A DNA stretch of 64,000 nt from Candidatus Gastranaerophilales bacterium (GCA_928722015.1 CAKMWI010000003.1:1-64000); one strand, 5' to 3'; positions 16,596 to 26,450 are shown, counted from the first letter of the stretch. Numbers and translations are program-made. The notes: generated from the sequence alone by a model not told the origin.

Positions 16596-16626
16596 TGAAA
16601 CAGAGAACAAATGGAGTATAGAAAAT

Positions 16627-19125
16627 ATGAAAGAAAGTTATTTTCCACAAGAAATAGAGAAAAAGTGGCAAAATATTTGGGAAGAAACAAAAGCATTCAA
16701 AACTCCTGATACTTCAGATAAACCTAAATATTACGCCCTTTCAATGTTTCCATACCCTTCAGGTAAATTACACATGGGTCATGTAAGAAATTACACTATC
16801 ACAGATGTTATCGCCAGATTTAAAAAGGCAAATGGTTTCAATGTTCTACACCCAATAGGTTGGGATAGTTTTGGGCTTCCCGCAGAAAATGCTGCTATGC
16901 AGCATAATGCTGACCCTGAAACATGGACAGATGAAAATATTGCATATATGACAAAACAATTAAAAATGCTAGGTTTGTCTTACGATTGGGATAGAGAAGT
17001 TACAACATGTAAACCGGACTATTACAAATGGACTCAATGGTTATTTTTACAACTATACAAAAAAGGATTGGTTTACAAAAAAGAAGCTGCCGTAAACTGG
17101 TGTAACAATTGCGGAACAGTACTTGCTAACGAACAAGTTATTGATAGCAAATGCTGGAGATGTGATAGCATTGTTGAGAAAAAATATTTATCTCAATGGT
17201 TTATTAAAATTACAGATTATGCAGATGTTTTATTAGAAGACTTGGATAAACTTCCAGGTTGGGGAGATAACGTTAAAACAATGCAAGCTAACTGGATTGG
17301 AAAATCTAAAGGTGCTATCTTCAAATTCCCTGTAATTGATGCCCCAAACGGTGAAAAAATGGAAGTTCCTGTCTATACAACAAGACCAGATACAGTGTTT
17401 GGTATTACATACCTTGTAGTTGCACCGGAATATGCAGATATTGAAAAACTTACAACTGCTGAAAATAAAGAAAAAGTTGAAGAATATAGAGCAAATGCTC
17501 GCAAAATGAGTGAAATAGAAAGACTTTCAACTGAAAGAACAAAAACAGGTGTGCCGCTAGGAACCCACTGTAAAAACCCATTCAATGGAGAAATATTCCC
17601 ATTATGGACAGCTGATTATGCTCTTGTTGAATACGGAACAGGTGCAGTTATGGCAGTACCAACACATGATACAAGAGACTATGATTTCGCTAAAAAATAC
17701 AATATGCCAATGAAAGTAGTAATCCAAGATGAACAAAATCCAAGTGATTGTTCAACAGAAGCATATACCGAACCTGGTGTATTGGTAAATTCAGGCGAAT
17801 TTAGCGGGATGAAAAATGAAGACGCTAAACAAGCTATTACAAAATGGGCCGTAGATAAAGGTTTTGGAGAATTCAAAACTCAATACAGACTTCGTGATTG
17901 GTTAATTTCACGTCAAAGATACTGGGGAGCACCAATTCCTGTTGTATACTGTGATAAATGTGGTATACAACCTGTACCTGAAGATCAATTACCTGTATTA
18001 CTGCCAAAAGATGTTGATTTTTCCGTTGTCGGAAAATCACCTATTACAACATCAAAAACATTTAAAGACACTGTTTGTCCAGTATGTGGAGGACATGCTG
18101 TCAGAGAAACAGATACAATGGACACTTTTGTTTGTTCAAGCTGGTATTACTTGAGATATTCAGATGCAAAGAATGCTGAAAAATGCTTCGATAAAGATAA
18201 AGTAAATCATTGGTTACCTGTTGACCAATATGTAGGTGGTATTGAACATGCTATTCTACACTTATTATATTCAAGATTTTTTACAAAAGCATTAAGAGAT
18301 TGTGGCCTTTTAGACTTTGACGAACCGTTTAAAAATCTCTTAACTCAAGGCATGGTATTAAAAGATGGTTCAAAAATGTCCAAATCTAAAGGTAATACTG
18401 TTGACCCTGATGAAATATTTGAAAATTACGGAGCAGATACAGCAAGACTCTTTATACTATCAGATTCACCTCCGGCAAGAGATTTTGACTGGTCAGATGC
18501 AGGTGTTGAAGGATGTTACAAATTCTTAAACAGAGTTTGGAGACTGATTTCAACAAATCAAAATAACATCTCTCTTGATTACAAACTGAACTTCCCTCTC
18601 GAAAAATCAAATGACGATTTAGTAAGAACTGTTCATATTGCAATCAAAGGAATTACAAATGATATTTCTAATGATTTTCAATTCAATACTGTAATTTCTA
18701 AATACAGAGAACTGACAAATGCAATCTATGACTGGCAAGGAGAAAAATATAAAAAGGCTTCTGAACTTAGCGAGGAAGATAAGAATGTCTTGAGTTTTGC
18801 AATCGTTTCACTCATGAAACTTATGTCGCCAGTTGCTGTCCATCTAACAGAAGAAGCATGGCATGAACTCGGGGGAGCCGGCTCAATTCATGAACAACCT
18901 TGGTGTAAGTGGGATGAAAACCTTGCAAAAACAAGTTCAATCACTTTAGTTGTTCAAGTTAACGGAAAAGTTAAAGACAAAATAGAAGTGGATGAAAGCT
19001 TAGATCAGGAAGCAATGAAACAAGTTGCACTAAATAGTGAAAGAATTCAATCATTAACAGAAGGAAAAACCATTGTGAAAGTGATTGTAGTTCCTAAAAA
19101 ACTTGTTAATATTGTTGTTAAATAA
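16627..19125 (+). CDS. leuS: Leucyl-tRNA synthetase
   Basis: 832 residues, full length. It charges tRNA-Leu. The class I signatures are intact: PYPSGKLHMGHVRNYTITD with the HMGH form of HIGH near residue 48, and KMSKSKGN with the KMSKS loop around residue 589. The CP1 editing domain (about 225-425) has the T-rich TTRPDTVFGITYLV and the conserved GTGAVMAVPTHDTRDYDFA. A zinc-like CNNCGTVLAN...CWRC insertion is seen near 165-185. Start ATG 16627 with GGAG upstream. Translated alone; a strong hairpin separates it from tpiA. Confidence 0.97.
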   Translation: MKESYFPQEIEKKWQNIWEETKAFKTPDTSDKPKYYALSMFPYPSGKLHMGHVRNYTITDVIARFKKANGFNVLHPIGWDSFGLPAENAAMQHNADPETWTDENIAYMTKQLKMLGLSYDWDREVTTCKPDYYKWTQWLFLQLYKKGLVYKKEAAVNWCNNCGTVLANEQVIDSKCWRCDSIVEKKYLSQWFIKITDYADVLLEDLDKLPGWGDNVKTMQANWIGKSKGAIFKFPVIDAPNGEKMEVPVYTTRPDTVFGITYLVVAPEYADIEKLTTAENKEKVEEYRANARKMSEIERLSTERTKTGVPLGTHCKNPFNGEIFPLWTADYALVEYGTGAVMAVPTHDTRDYDFAKKYNMPMKVVIQDEQNPSDCSTEAYTEPGVLVNSGEFSGMKNEDAKQAITKWAVDKGFGEFKTQYRLRDWLISRQRYWGAPIPVVYCDKCGIQPVPEDQLPVLLPKDVDFSVVGKSPITTSKTFKDTVCPVCGGHAVRETDTMDTFVCSSWYYLRYSDAKNAEKCFDKDKVNHWLPVDQYVGGIEHAILHLLYSRFFTKALRDCGLLDFDEPFKNLLTQGMVLKDGSKMSKSKGNTVDPDEIFENYGADTARLFILSDSPPARDFDWSDAGVEGCYKFLNRVWRLISTNQNNISLDYKLNFPLEKSNDDLVRTVHIAIKGITNDISNDFQFNTVISKYRELTNAIYDWQGEKYKKASELSEEDKNVLSFAIVSLMKLMSPVAVHLTEEAWHELGGAGSIHEQPWCKWDENLAKTSSITLVVQVNGKVKDKIEVDESLDQEAMKQVALNSERIQSLTEGKTIVKVIVVPKKLVNIVVK

Positions 19126-19155
19126 TAATGTAATTTAAAAAATATACAAAATTTT

Positions 19156-19194
19156 ATATGGCAATGATATCGATAAACGATATCATTGCCATAT
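19156..19194. repeat. 17-bp perfect inverted repeat between leuS and tpiA
   Basis: 19156-19172 and 19178-19194 are exact complements around an ATAAA loop. No T-run follows on either strand, so it is not a typical intrinsic terminator. It could be an RNA processing or stability hairpin or an operator. Confidence 0.75.
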
Positions 19195-19316
19195 TATTAG
19201 AACAAAATTACCCGACACAAATAGCTGAGTTATATAATGCTCATCAACCTTGCGTTAAATTTATGTTTAATATAAAATACGCTTGTATTACAGGGTATTA
19301 TAAAGGAGATACTATT

Positions 19317-20111
19317 ATGTCAAGAAAACCTATTATTGCAGGAAACTGGAAAATGAACTTACTTCAAAGTGATGCAAAAGCTTTATATGAAGGAATCAAG
19401 TCATTTGTAGAAAAATTTAATGCACCTCAATTACCTACAGTTGTAATTGCACCTGTATTTACTTCTTTAAATCAAGTAGCTGAAATTCCTTGTGATTGCG
19501 GCTGCAAAGGCTCTAAATTATATGTAGCAGGTCAAAACTGCCACTGGGAATCTTCAGGAGCATATACAGGAGAAATTTCTGTTGAAATGTTAAAAGATGC
19601 AGGATGTTCTTTTGTTATTATCGGCCACTCTGAAAGAAGACAATACTTCTCTGAAACAGACGAAATGATTAATAAAAAAGCAAAAGCTATTTTAGCCGGT
19701 GGATTAATTCCTATTATATGCTGTGGAGAAACATTAGAACAAAGAGAAGCCGGTGTAACAGATTCTCATATTGCATCTCAAATTAGAGCTGCATTAGATG
19801 GAATTTCATCAGAAGATGTAGCAAAATCAGTAATTGCATACGAACCTATCTGGGCTATCGGTACTGGAAAATCTTGTGATGCAGATGAAGCTAACAGAGT
19901 TATCAAAATGATTCGTTCAGTTGTTTCTGAAGTTGCAGGAGCTTCTGCTGCAGATTCTATCAGAATTTTATACGGTGGCTCTGTAAAACCATCTACAATT
20001 GAAGAACAAATGTCTAAATCAGATATCGATGGAGCTTTAATTGGTGGAGCATCATTAAAAGCAGATAGCTTTAACGAAATTATTGAAAAAACAATGAAAA
20101 TTGCTGTTTAA
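19317..20111 (+). CDS. tpiA: Triosephosphate isomerase
   Basis: 264 residues from ATG 19317, which has AAAGGAGA nine bases upstream and gives the usual MSRKPIIAGNWKMN start with catalytic Lys in NWKMN. An in-frame ATG at 19158 lies in a hairpin and would add 53 unrelated residues. GHSERR supplies the catalytic His, AYEPIWAIGTGK the catalytic Glu, and YGGSVKP the phosphate-binding loop. It interconverts DHAP and glyceraldehyde 3-phosphate in glycolysis. An insertion with CDCGCKGSKLY near residue 62 is slightly unusual. A terminator follows. Confidence 0.96.
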   Translation: MSRKPIIAGNWKMNLLQSDAKALYEGIKSFVEKFNAPQLPTVVIAPVFTSLNQVAEIPCDCGCKGSKLYVAGQNCHWESSGAYTGEISVEMLKDAGCSFVIIGHSERRQYFSETDEMINKKAKAILAGGLIPIICCGETLEQREAGVTDSHIASQIRAALDGISSEDVAKSVIAYEPIWAIGTGKSCDADEANRVIKMIRSVVSEVAGASAADSIRILYGGSVKPSTIEEQMSKSDIDGALIGGASLKADSFNEIIEKTMKIAV

Positions 20112-20163
20112 TACAAACTCAGCATCCAATCGATACAATAAAATTTGATTGACAGTCGAAACT

Positions 20164-20195
20164 GAAAAGACCTGAAGTTTATTTCAGGTCTTTTC
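20164..20195 (+). terminator. Terminator of tpiA
   Basis: GAAAAGACCTGAA and TTCAGGTCTTTTC form a 13-bp stem with a six-base loop, ending in a T-rich tract. Because of the A/T flanks it could also work for the minus-strand O-methyltransferase gene. Confidence 0.85.
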
Positions 20196-20232
20196 TATTT
20201 AATAAAGTTATAATATTAACTTTGAAATTAAT

Positions 20233-20805
20233 TTATCTTATCTTCTTCGCCAAGGATAACCCCGCAGGAAGCGGTAATACCACATTTTCATAATTTTGGT
20301 TTGCATTAATATCATCAATAAAAGTTTGAACTTTTGAAGCATGAGAAATTACATTATCACATGCAATATATCCCCCAATATTCAAATGAGGTTCAATAAG
20401 ATGAAAAAATTTGATATACTGAGCTTTATTTGCGTCAACAAAAGCAAAATCAATTTTATAATCTTGCGGTAAATACTCTAAAATTGTTGCAGCATCACCC
20501 TTTTTAGTTTGAATAATATCTGCAACTCCGCATTTTTCAAAATTTACCTTCGCAATATCAAGCCGCTTATCATAAAATTCAATTGTTACAAGCTTTCCAC
20601 CGGTTTTTTTTAGAGCTTTTCCAATCCAAATACCGGAATAACCATTAGAAGTGCCGACTTCAATAACATTTTTTGCTTTTGAATCAACAATTAAATTATA
20701 TATAAACTCAGCAGTTGTTCTTGATATATTCCAAAATTGCTTTTGAGTTTTTTCTAAATCCTTTAATACTTGTTGAGTTGTACTATCAAATGTATCGATT
20801 ATCAT
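20233..20805 (-). CDS. SAM-dependent O-methyltransferase
   Basis: 190 residues. Class I SAM-methyltransferase of the catechol/caffeoyl-CoA O-methyltransferase type: NVIEVGTSNGYSGIWIGKAL is motif I, VTIEFYDKRLDIAKVNFEKC the acidic loop, DFAFVDANKAQYIKFF the metal-binding Asp region and GGYIACDNVISH the next motif. The substrate is unknown. It overlaps the start-proximal neighbour (the propeller gene) by four bases, so it is the last gene of the grpE-dnaJ-propeller-methyltransferase run. Confidence 0.85.
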   Translation of the reverse strand: MIIDTFDSTTQQVLKDLEKTQKQFWNISRTTAEFIYNLIVDSKAKNVIEVGTSNGYSGIWIGKALKKTGGKLVTIEFYDKRLDIAKVNFEKCGVADIIQTKKGDAATILEYLPQDYKIDFAFVDANKAQYIKFFHLIEPHLNIGGYIACDNVISHASKVQTFIDDINANQNYENVVLPLPAGLSLAKKIR

Positions 20806-22217
20806 TTTATTGTTTTGACCTTATCTGTAATAACAATTGAACGAACAGGAACATCCAGAGGGCTCGTTTTCACAATTTCTTTTGACGCAGTATCTATAAC
20901 AGAATACAATCCTGAACGCGCATTTGTAATCATAATCATATCTGTATTTTCAATAGGCGTAATATTTGTTGCAAATGCATTTGTATTTAAAAAGAGTTTG
21001 TCTGTTATAATATCTTCATCCGTATTTAAAACCTCAACCAAATTCTCCGCTGCCCCTAAAATATATAATTCATTATTATGAGCATATAAATCTACAGGTT
21101 TTTCACAAACTTCCAATTCAGCCATAAGACCTAAAGTTTCATAATCAACAATAGCAAGTCTGTTTTGAGTTCTGCTTATTATATAAATTTTTCCATTTAC
21201 ATAAGCAATTTTAGAAATATTTGGAAAACTTCCTATATTTTTTAACAAGAAATTATTGTCTAATTCAATTGCCCAAATATCATTTTTATTCCTGTCAACA
21301 TAAAATATTTTTGTACCGTCCTCAGAAAGTGTAAGTTTTTCACATAAGCCATTAATTTTCAGTTGTTTTTTTAATGTCATTGTTTCTAAACTAAAAATAT
21401 AAATACTTGAATTTGAACCAGATGATATGTAAGCAATTTTATTATTTTTATCTATAATTATTTGCTCAGGACAAATCTCAAAATGCACTTGTTTAATTAT
21501 TTTTTCATCTTTCAAAGAAATAATATTCATTGTTTTAGAATCAAAATATGTTACGAGTAAAAATTCACCATTATAGCATTTAATATCGTTTATTACCCCT
21601 TCTTGTTCAAGAGAATATTCAGGAACTTTATTATTTGAACTTATAACCTGAATATTTTTATTAGAACCTGTTGCAATATAAAAAGTTTTATTATTTAACT
21701 GTTCTACAGGTATAATATGTTTTTTCCCTTTATTTTTTGAATTATTTATTCTCAAACCTGTATCTTGAGCTATAGAAACATCAACATTTCCGATAATACC
21801 CTTCAATGTTTCAGGAATCACAAGGCCTTTAGGCAAAAGAATATCTTGCGGCAACAATCCGGATTGAATTTCATCCGGCGGATTAATCATATTAATAACA
21901 GTTTTTTTGCCATTAGTATTTATTACTTTTAACAGAGAATAATTATTATTTAAAATAACCATATCCGGTTTTTGCTTTAATGTTTCATTAGCAGGATACG
22001 TAGTTTTTATATTAATATTTTCAACAGTTTCTACTTTTGCCGGAAATATTGGCAAATACATTGTATTATCAGGAAGAATTATAACTCCATCAAACCTGAA
22101 ATTTGTATTTGGAAAAGTTTTGTTCACAAAATCCTGAACCTCTTTAGGAACTTGGGCAGCAAAAGATGTACCTGATGCAAAGAAACATAACATTAAAGCT
22201 AATAATAATTTGCGCAT
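20802..22217 (-). CDS. Exported beta-propeller-like protein
   Basis: 471 residues from ATG 22217, giving the signal peptide MRKLLLALMLCFFASGTSFA. The frame extends upstream into dnaJ, but those residues lack signal features. The mature part has YVTN/Lp_NHL-like blades: GEFLLVTYFDSKTMNIISLK, NKIAYISSGSNSSIYIFSLE, TKIFYVDRNKNDIWAIELDN, GKIYIISRTQNRLAIVDYET. It starts one base after the dnaJ stop and ends overlapping the methyltransferase gene. Role unknown; probably periplasmic or surface binding. Why it is coupled to dnaJ is unclear. Confidence 0.7.
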   Translation of the reverse strand: MRKLLLALMLCFFASGTSFAAQVPKEVQDFVNKTFPNTNFRFDGVIILPDNTMYLPIFPAKVETVENINIKTTYPANETLKQKPDMVILNNNYSLLKVINTNGKKTVINMINPPDEIQSGLLPQDILLPKGLVIPETLKGIIGNVDVSIAQDTGLRINNSKNKGKKHIIPVEQLNNKTFYIATGSNKNIQVISSNNKVPEYSLEQEGVINDIKCYNGEFLLVTYFDSKTMNIISLKDEKIIKQVHFEICPEQIIIDKNNKIAYISSGSNSSIYIFSLETMTLKKQLKINGLCEKLTLSEDGTKIFYVDRNKNDIWAIELDNNFLLKNIGSFPNISKIAYVNGKIYIISRTQNRLAIVDYETLGLMAELEVCEKPVDLYAHNNELYILGAAENLVEVLNTDEDIITDKLFLNTNAFATNITPIENTDMIMITNARSGLYSVIDTASKEIVKTSPLDVPVRSIVITDKVKTIK

Positions 22218-22218
22218 A

Positions 22219-23343
22219 TTATTTAAATACTCCCTTGACTTTTGACATGATAGATTTTTGAGGTTTTTTACCGGTTTGTAACTCATACAACTCCTGATAA
22301 AGTCTTTTTTCCTGTTCGGTCAAACGTGTCGGAATTTTAACCTTCAAAATAACTATATGGTCTCCACGCTGAGACGGTCTGGAAATAATAGGTATACCGG
22401 CACCTTTAATTTTAACAAGATTACCATGCTGTACTCCTGCTGGAATTTGAATTTCTTTTTCACCATCAAGAGTTTTGATAGTTAAAATATCACCCATAAC
22501 AGCCTGTGCAGGAGAAATTTCAAGTTCAGTAAACACATTAATTCCATCTCGTTTATAATAATTTGAAGATTCTACATGGATTACTACAAATAAATCTCCA
22601 TTAGGACCACCATTAATTCCACAATCCCCACCGCCGGAAACTCTTATTTTTGACATATTATCAACGCCTGCAGGAATTTTTATTTCAACTTTTTTCTCTT
22701 TATTAACATGTCCGCTGCCATGGCAGGTTTTACAAGGTTTATCTATAACTTGACCTGAGCCTTTACAATGAGGGCAAGTTGTAATTTGAGCAAAATTACC
22801 GAGAGGAGTTCTTGTAACTGTTTTAACCTGACCTGTACCTCCGCATTGCGGACAAGTTTTTTTCTGGGTACCGGCTTCTGCACCCGTACCATTACAATCA
22901 GGACAAGTTTCAAGATGATCAAATTTTATCTCTTTATTGATACCAAAAACAGCTTCTTCAAATTTTAATTTGATATCATATCTTAAATCATCACCACGCT
23001 GCGGAGCATTTGGGTCAACACCGCCACCGAAACCAAAACCGCCAAATCCTCCAAAAAAGGTTTCAAAAATATCATTAATATCACCAAAACCGCCGGCAAA
23101 AGGTCCGCCCGTATCGAAACCGGCATTTTTCAAACCATCTTCACCATATCTATCATAGGTTGCTCTTTTGTTATCATCAGATAAAGTTTCATAAGCTTTA
23201 CCCAACTCTTTAAATTGTTCTTCTGCATCCGGAGCCTTGTTAACATCAGGATGCAATAGCCTCGCTTTTTTTCTGAAAGCTGATTTTATTTCATCTTTGG
23301 TGGCATCTTTTGATACCCCTAATATTTCATAATAATCTGTCAT
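22219..23343 (-). CDS. dnaJ: Chaperone protein DnaJ
   Basis: 374 residues. Co-chaperone that delivers substrates to DnaK and stimulates its ATPase. J-domain 1-70 with HPD (LLHPDVNKAPDAEEQFKELG), a Gly/Phe-rich region with repeated GGFGGFGFGGG (about 80-110), and four zinc repeats CPDCNGTG, CPQCGGTG, CPHCKGSG, CKTCHGSG (about 145-215), then the two C-terminal beta domains. It lies about 60 bases downstream of grpE on the same strand. dnaK is not in the window. Confidence 0.97.
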   Translation of the reverse strand: MTDYYEILGVSKDATKDEIKSAFRKKARLLHPDVNKAPDAEEQFKELGKAYETLSDDNKRATYDRYGEDGLKNAGFDTGGPFAGGFGDINDIFETFFGGFGGFGFGGGVDPNAPQRGDDLRYDIKLKFEEAVFGINKEIKFDHLETCPDCNGTGAEAGTQKKTCPQCGGTGQVKTVTRTPLGNFAQITTCPHCKGSGQVIDKPCKTCHGSGHVNKEKKVEIKIPAGVDNMSKIRVSGGGDCGINGGPNGDLFVVIHVESSNYYKRDGINVFTELEISPAQAVMGDILTIKTLDGEKEIQIPAGVQHGNLVKIKGAGIPIISRPSQRGDHIVILKVKIPTRLTEQEKRLYQELYELQTGKKPQKSIMSKVKGVFK

Positions 23344-23405
23344 TCTATTCTAATACTTCCTTCAATAATCCTTCCGAGTCTGATAAATAACCGATAATAT
23401 TTGTA

Positions 23406-23996
23406 TTATTCGGCAGTCGCAACATTAACCAGTGTAGGTCTCAATACCTTATCCCCCATCTTATAACCTTTTTGTAATTCGTTAATTATAGTATGTTCAG
23501 GGTGTTCACTTGTAGGGGTTTGCATCACTGCTTCATGAAAATTAGGATCAAATTCCTCTCCAATTGCATTTATTTCCTCTAACCCGAGTTTTGCAAGAGT
23601 TTCAATAACTTGCTTATGAACAAGATTAAAGCTTTCTTTAACTTTTTCGCAATCCTCAACACTTTCTAAGGCTTTTTCACCACGTTCAAAATTATCAAGA
23701 ACCTCCAACATATTCTTAAGTGCAGATTCCGTTCCAAATTTGATAAGATTTTCACGTTCTTGCTCCTGACGTTTTCTATAGTTATCAAAATCAGCAGCAA
23801 GTCTTATATATTGTTGATTTAATTTATCATATTCTTCCTGAAGTTTACTTTCTTTACTATCTTTTTTGTCATCCTGAACTTGTTCTTGCTCCGGCTCTGC
23901 TATATCTTCTACAACAGTATCTTCAGAATTTTTTTCATTATTTTCGTCTTTAATCACGTCTTCATTTTTAAACGGATTTGAATTTTTATTTGTCAT
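23406..23996 (-). CDS. grpE: Nucleotide exchange factor GrpE
   Basis: 196 residues from ATG 23996, which has AAGGGAAA upstream; an upstream in-frame start at 24032 is less supported. The N-terminal 60 residues are acidic and low-complexity, followed by the long coiled coil (LQEEYDKLNQQYIRLAADFDNYRKR) and the beta-wing with VLDNFERGEKAL, FDPNFHEAVMQ and the ending GYKMGDKVLRPTLVNVA. It releases ADP from DnaK. No CIRCE element (TTAGCACTC inverted repeat) is seen upstream. Confidence 0.95.
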   Translation of the reverse strand: MTNKNSNPFKNEDVIKDENNEKNSEDTVVEDIAEPEQEQVQDDKKDSKESKLQEEYDKLNQQYIRLAADFDNYRKRQEQERENLIKFGTESALKNMLEVLDNFERGEKALESVEDCEKVKESFNLVHKQVIETLAKLGLEEINAIGEEFDPNFHEAVMQTPTSEHPEHTIINELQKGYKMGDKVLRPTLVNVATAE

Positions 23997-24102
23997 AATA
24001 TTTCCCTTCACAACATTATTATATACATACATTATAAAGTATCAAAGTTATTTCACAAGCGAAATTTATTTTTTTTTAATATTTAACATGTTTAACCAGA
24101 AC

Positions 24103-24116
24103 TTATCTTAAGATAA
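24103..24116. promoter_or_regulatory. 14-bp palindrome upstream of grpE
   Basis: TTATCTTAAGATAA is a perfect palindrome in the divergent region between grpE and the gene at 24201. It might be an operator for either; no known regulator site is matched. Confidence 0.25.
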
Positions 24117-24200
24117 AGTATTATACATAAATATCAGCCAAATAAGCATTGCCGATAATGATATAAGTAAATAGACTTGTTTACAGGAGGATTTACTTAT

Positions 24201-24590
24201 ATGAAAAAATATTTAGTGTCATTATTCGCATTTTTATGCATCTGCACAACTGCTCTAAGCGCCGAAGACTGGACAAAATTTGAAGATAATGTGTATATTG
24301 CACGCGGAGCAATAAAAAAAATCTCACCGGAATCATATTTTATAAAAATAAAAATTCTTAACACCAAAACTGATTCCGTATCAGATATAGCTTATACAAT
24401 TATTGAAGAAACAATTGATTGCAAAAATAACAAACTTATACCAGAAAGTGTTGCCTTGTATAGTTCTGATGGAAAACTGCTCGGGAAAAGAAATAAAAAT
24501 GAAATTTCACAAAAATCACAAGAAATTAAACCAGAATTTATTGAAGCAAAAATGAAACCGAAAATTTGTAGTGGCAAATGGGGTAAATAA
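24201..24590 (+). CDS. Small exported protein of unknown function
   Basis: 129 residues from ATG 24201, preceded by AGGAGGA. The start MKKYLVSLFAFLCICTTALSA is a clear signal peptide, cleaved about residue 21. The mature part (DNVYIARGAIKKISPESYFIKIKI, then AYTIIEETIDCKNNKL) is beta-rich and resembles the layout of surface-adhesin E-like proteins, though this is only a pattern impression. Two Cys could form a disulfide. Single gene between grpE and pfp. Confidence 0.7.
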   Translation: MKKYLVSLFAFLCICTTALSAEDWTKFEDNVYIARGAIKKISPESYFIKIKILNTKTDSVSDIAYTIIEETIDCKNNKLIPESVALYSSDGKLLGKRNKNEISQKSQEIKPEFIEAKMKPKICSGKWGK

Positions 24591-24677
24591 ACCATAGAAT
24601 CATATTATATAAATTTTCATTTTTGTAGTAATATATAGCATGTATACTACATCTTATAAAAGGAAAGGAATTATTAA

Positions 24678-26360
24678 ATGACAAAACTTTCACCATTACA
24701 AATTGAAAGATTACAGTATCAACCAAAACTTCCTTCAAGTTTACAAAATGGTGTAAACTCTTTAGAAATGGTTGAAGGAGCTGCAACTCAATCAGTTAGA
24801 GATCAAGAAGCAATTCAAAAGTTATTTGCCAATACTTATGGCAAACCAACCGTAACATTTAAATCTTCATCTTTATCAAAAGAATCTGAAGCAAGAAATG
24901 TCGGTGTAATTCTATCCGGTGGTCAAGCTCCCGGTGGACATAATGTTATTGCAGGACTATATGATGCTTTAAAAAATTCTAATTCATCAAGCAAATTATA
25001 TGGATTTTTAGGCGGACCATCAGGTATTATTGACGGAAAATATGTTGAATTTACTGATGAATTCATCAACGACTATAGAAATACCGGAGGTTTTGATATT
25101 ATAGGTTCAGGAAGAACAAAACTGGAAACAGAAGAACAATTCCAAAAATCATTAGCTGTATGCAAAAAATTAGGAATTTCTGCAGTTGTAATAATTGGTG
25201 GAGATGATTCTAATACAAATGCAGCATTATTAGCAGAATGGTTTGTTAAAAATAATGCCGGAATTCAAGTTATCGGATGTCCAAAAACAATTGACGGTGA
25301 TTTAAAAAATGACCAAATTGAAATTTCTTTCGGTTTTGACACTGCCACAAAAACTTATGCAGAACTTATCGGAAATATCGAAAGAGACGCAAATTCTGCA
25401 AAAAAATACTGGCACTTTGTTAAAATTATGGGAAGAAGTGCATCTCACGTTGCATTAGAAGCTGCTCTTCAAACTCAACCAAATATCACTTTAATCTCAG
25501 AAGAAATTGAAGCTAAGAAAATGTCTTTGTCTTCAATAATTGATTATATGACAGACATTATCGTAAAACGTTCAAATGTTGGCAAAAACTTTGGTATAGC
25601 AGTTATCCCTGAGGGATTAATCGAATTCATACCAGAAATGAGTTCAATGATTTCAAATCTAAACGATATTATGGCTTCATTAGAATCAGATCCTGACTTT
25701 GTCAATGCAACGACAATAAGAGAAAAATTTGATATTGTAGAAAACAGATTAGATTCAGCAAATGCAAAAGTTTACAGCTCATTACCAGCATTAATTAAAG
25801 GTCAATTATTAGCAGACCGCGATCCGCATGGTAATGTACAAGTTTCTAAAATTGAAACTGAAAAACTTTTAATTGAAATGATTTCTTCAAAATTAGAAGA
25901 GTTGAAACAACAAGGTGATTATATTGGAAAATTCTCTGCACAATCACATTTCTTTGGTTACGAAGGTCGTTGTGCATTCCCATCAAACTTTGATGCAGAT
26001 TATTGCTATTCATTAGGTTATAATGCTTATGCTTTAATTTCAAATGGTTTGACAGGGTATTTATCATCTGTAAGAAATTTAACTGCACCTGCAGATGAAT
26101 GGATTGCAGGAGGAGTTCCTCTTACAATGATGATGAACATGGAAAAACGCCACGGAGAAATGAAACCTGTTATCCAAAAAGCACTTGTAAAACTCGATGG
26201 GCCTGTGTTCAAAAAATTGGAAGAAAACAGAGAAGACTGGGCATTAAATGACAGATATTTATTCCCTGGTGCTATCCAATACTTCGGACCAAGTTCTGTA
26301 TGTGATATCACAACAGTTACATTACAATTAGAAAGAAGTAAATCTTTAGCTTCTGTATAA
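24678..26360 (+). CDS. pfp: Pyrophosphate-dependent phosphofructokinase
   Basis: 560 residues, the long PFP type. It phosphorylates fructose 6-phosphate with PPi in a reversible glycolytic step. GVILSGGQAPGGHNVIAGLY is the phosphate-binding loop; VIIGGDDSNTNAALLAE carries GGDD, where ATP enzymes have GGDG, the hallmark of PPi use; PKTIDGDLKN holds the catalytic TIDxD region; KIMGRSASHVALEAALQTQPN is the MGR sugar-binding motif. AAAGGAAAGGAA precedes the start. A clear terminator follows. PPi-dependent glycolysis fits a fermentative lifestyle. Confidence 0.93.
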   Translation: MTKLSPLQIERLQYQPKLPSSLQNGVNSLEMVEGAATQSVRDQEAIQKLFANTYGKPTVTFKSSSLSKESEARNVGVILSGGQAPGGHNVIAGLYDALKNSNSSSKLYGFLGGPSGIIDGKYVEFTDEFINDYRNTGGFDIIGSGRTKLETEEQFQKSLAVCKKLGISAVVIIGGDDSNTNAALLAEWFVKNNAGIQVIGCPKTIDGDLKNDQIEISFGFDTATKTYAELIGNIERDANSAKKYWHFVKIMGRSASHVALEAALQTQPNITLISEEIEAKKMSLSSIIDYMTDIIVKRSNVGKNFGIAVIPEGLIEFIPEMSSMISNLNDIMASLESDPDFVNATTIREKFDIVENRLDSANAKVYSSLPALIKGQLLADRDPHGNVQVSKIETEKLLIEMISSKLEELKQQGDYIGKFSAQSHFFGYEGRCAFPSNFDADYCYSLGYNAYALISNGLTGYLSSVRNLTAPADEWIAGGVPLTMMMNMEKRHGEMKPVIQKALVKLDGPVFKKLEENREDWALNDRYLFPGAIQYFGPSSVCDITTVTLQLERSKSLASV

Positions 26361-26381
26361 ATTGTAAAATACTAATCAATT

Positions 26382-26417
26382 AAAAAACATCGGATTGATT
26401 TTAATCCGATGTTTTTT
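26382..26417 (+). terminator. Terminator of pfp
   Basis: AAAAAACATCGGATT and AATCCGATGTTTTTT form a 15-bp stem with a six-base loop; the arms provide T-runs for both strands, so it may serve the convergent gene at 26451 as well. Confidence 0.9.
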
Positions 26418-26450
26418 ATATTCACTGATTGTAAATATTATATCAACAAT

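Noticed and set aside
19158..19316. 53-residue N-terminal extension of TpiA
   Set aside because: It begins in a perfect hairpin, matches no TIM protein, and the internal ATG 19317 has a strong ribosome binding site and the canonical N-terminus.
23997..24200. Possible CIRCE heat-shock operator upstream of grpE
   Set aside because: No TTAGCACTC-N9-GAGTGCTAA-like sequence; only an unrelated 14-bp palindrome.
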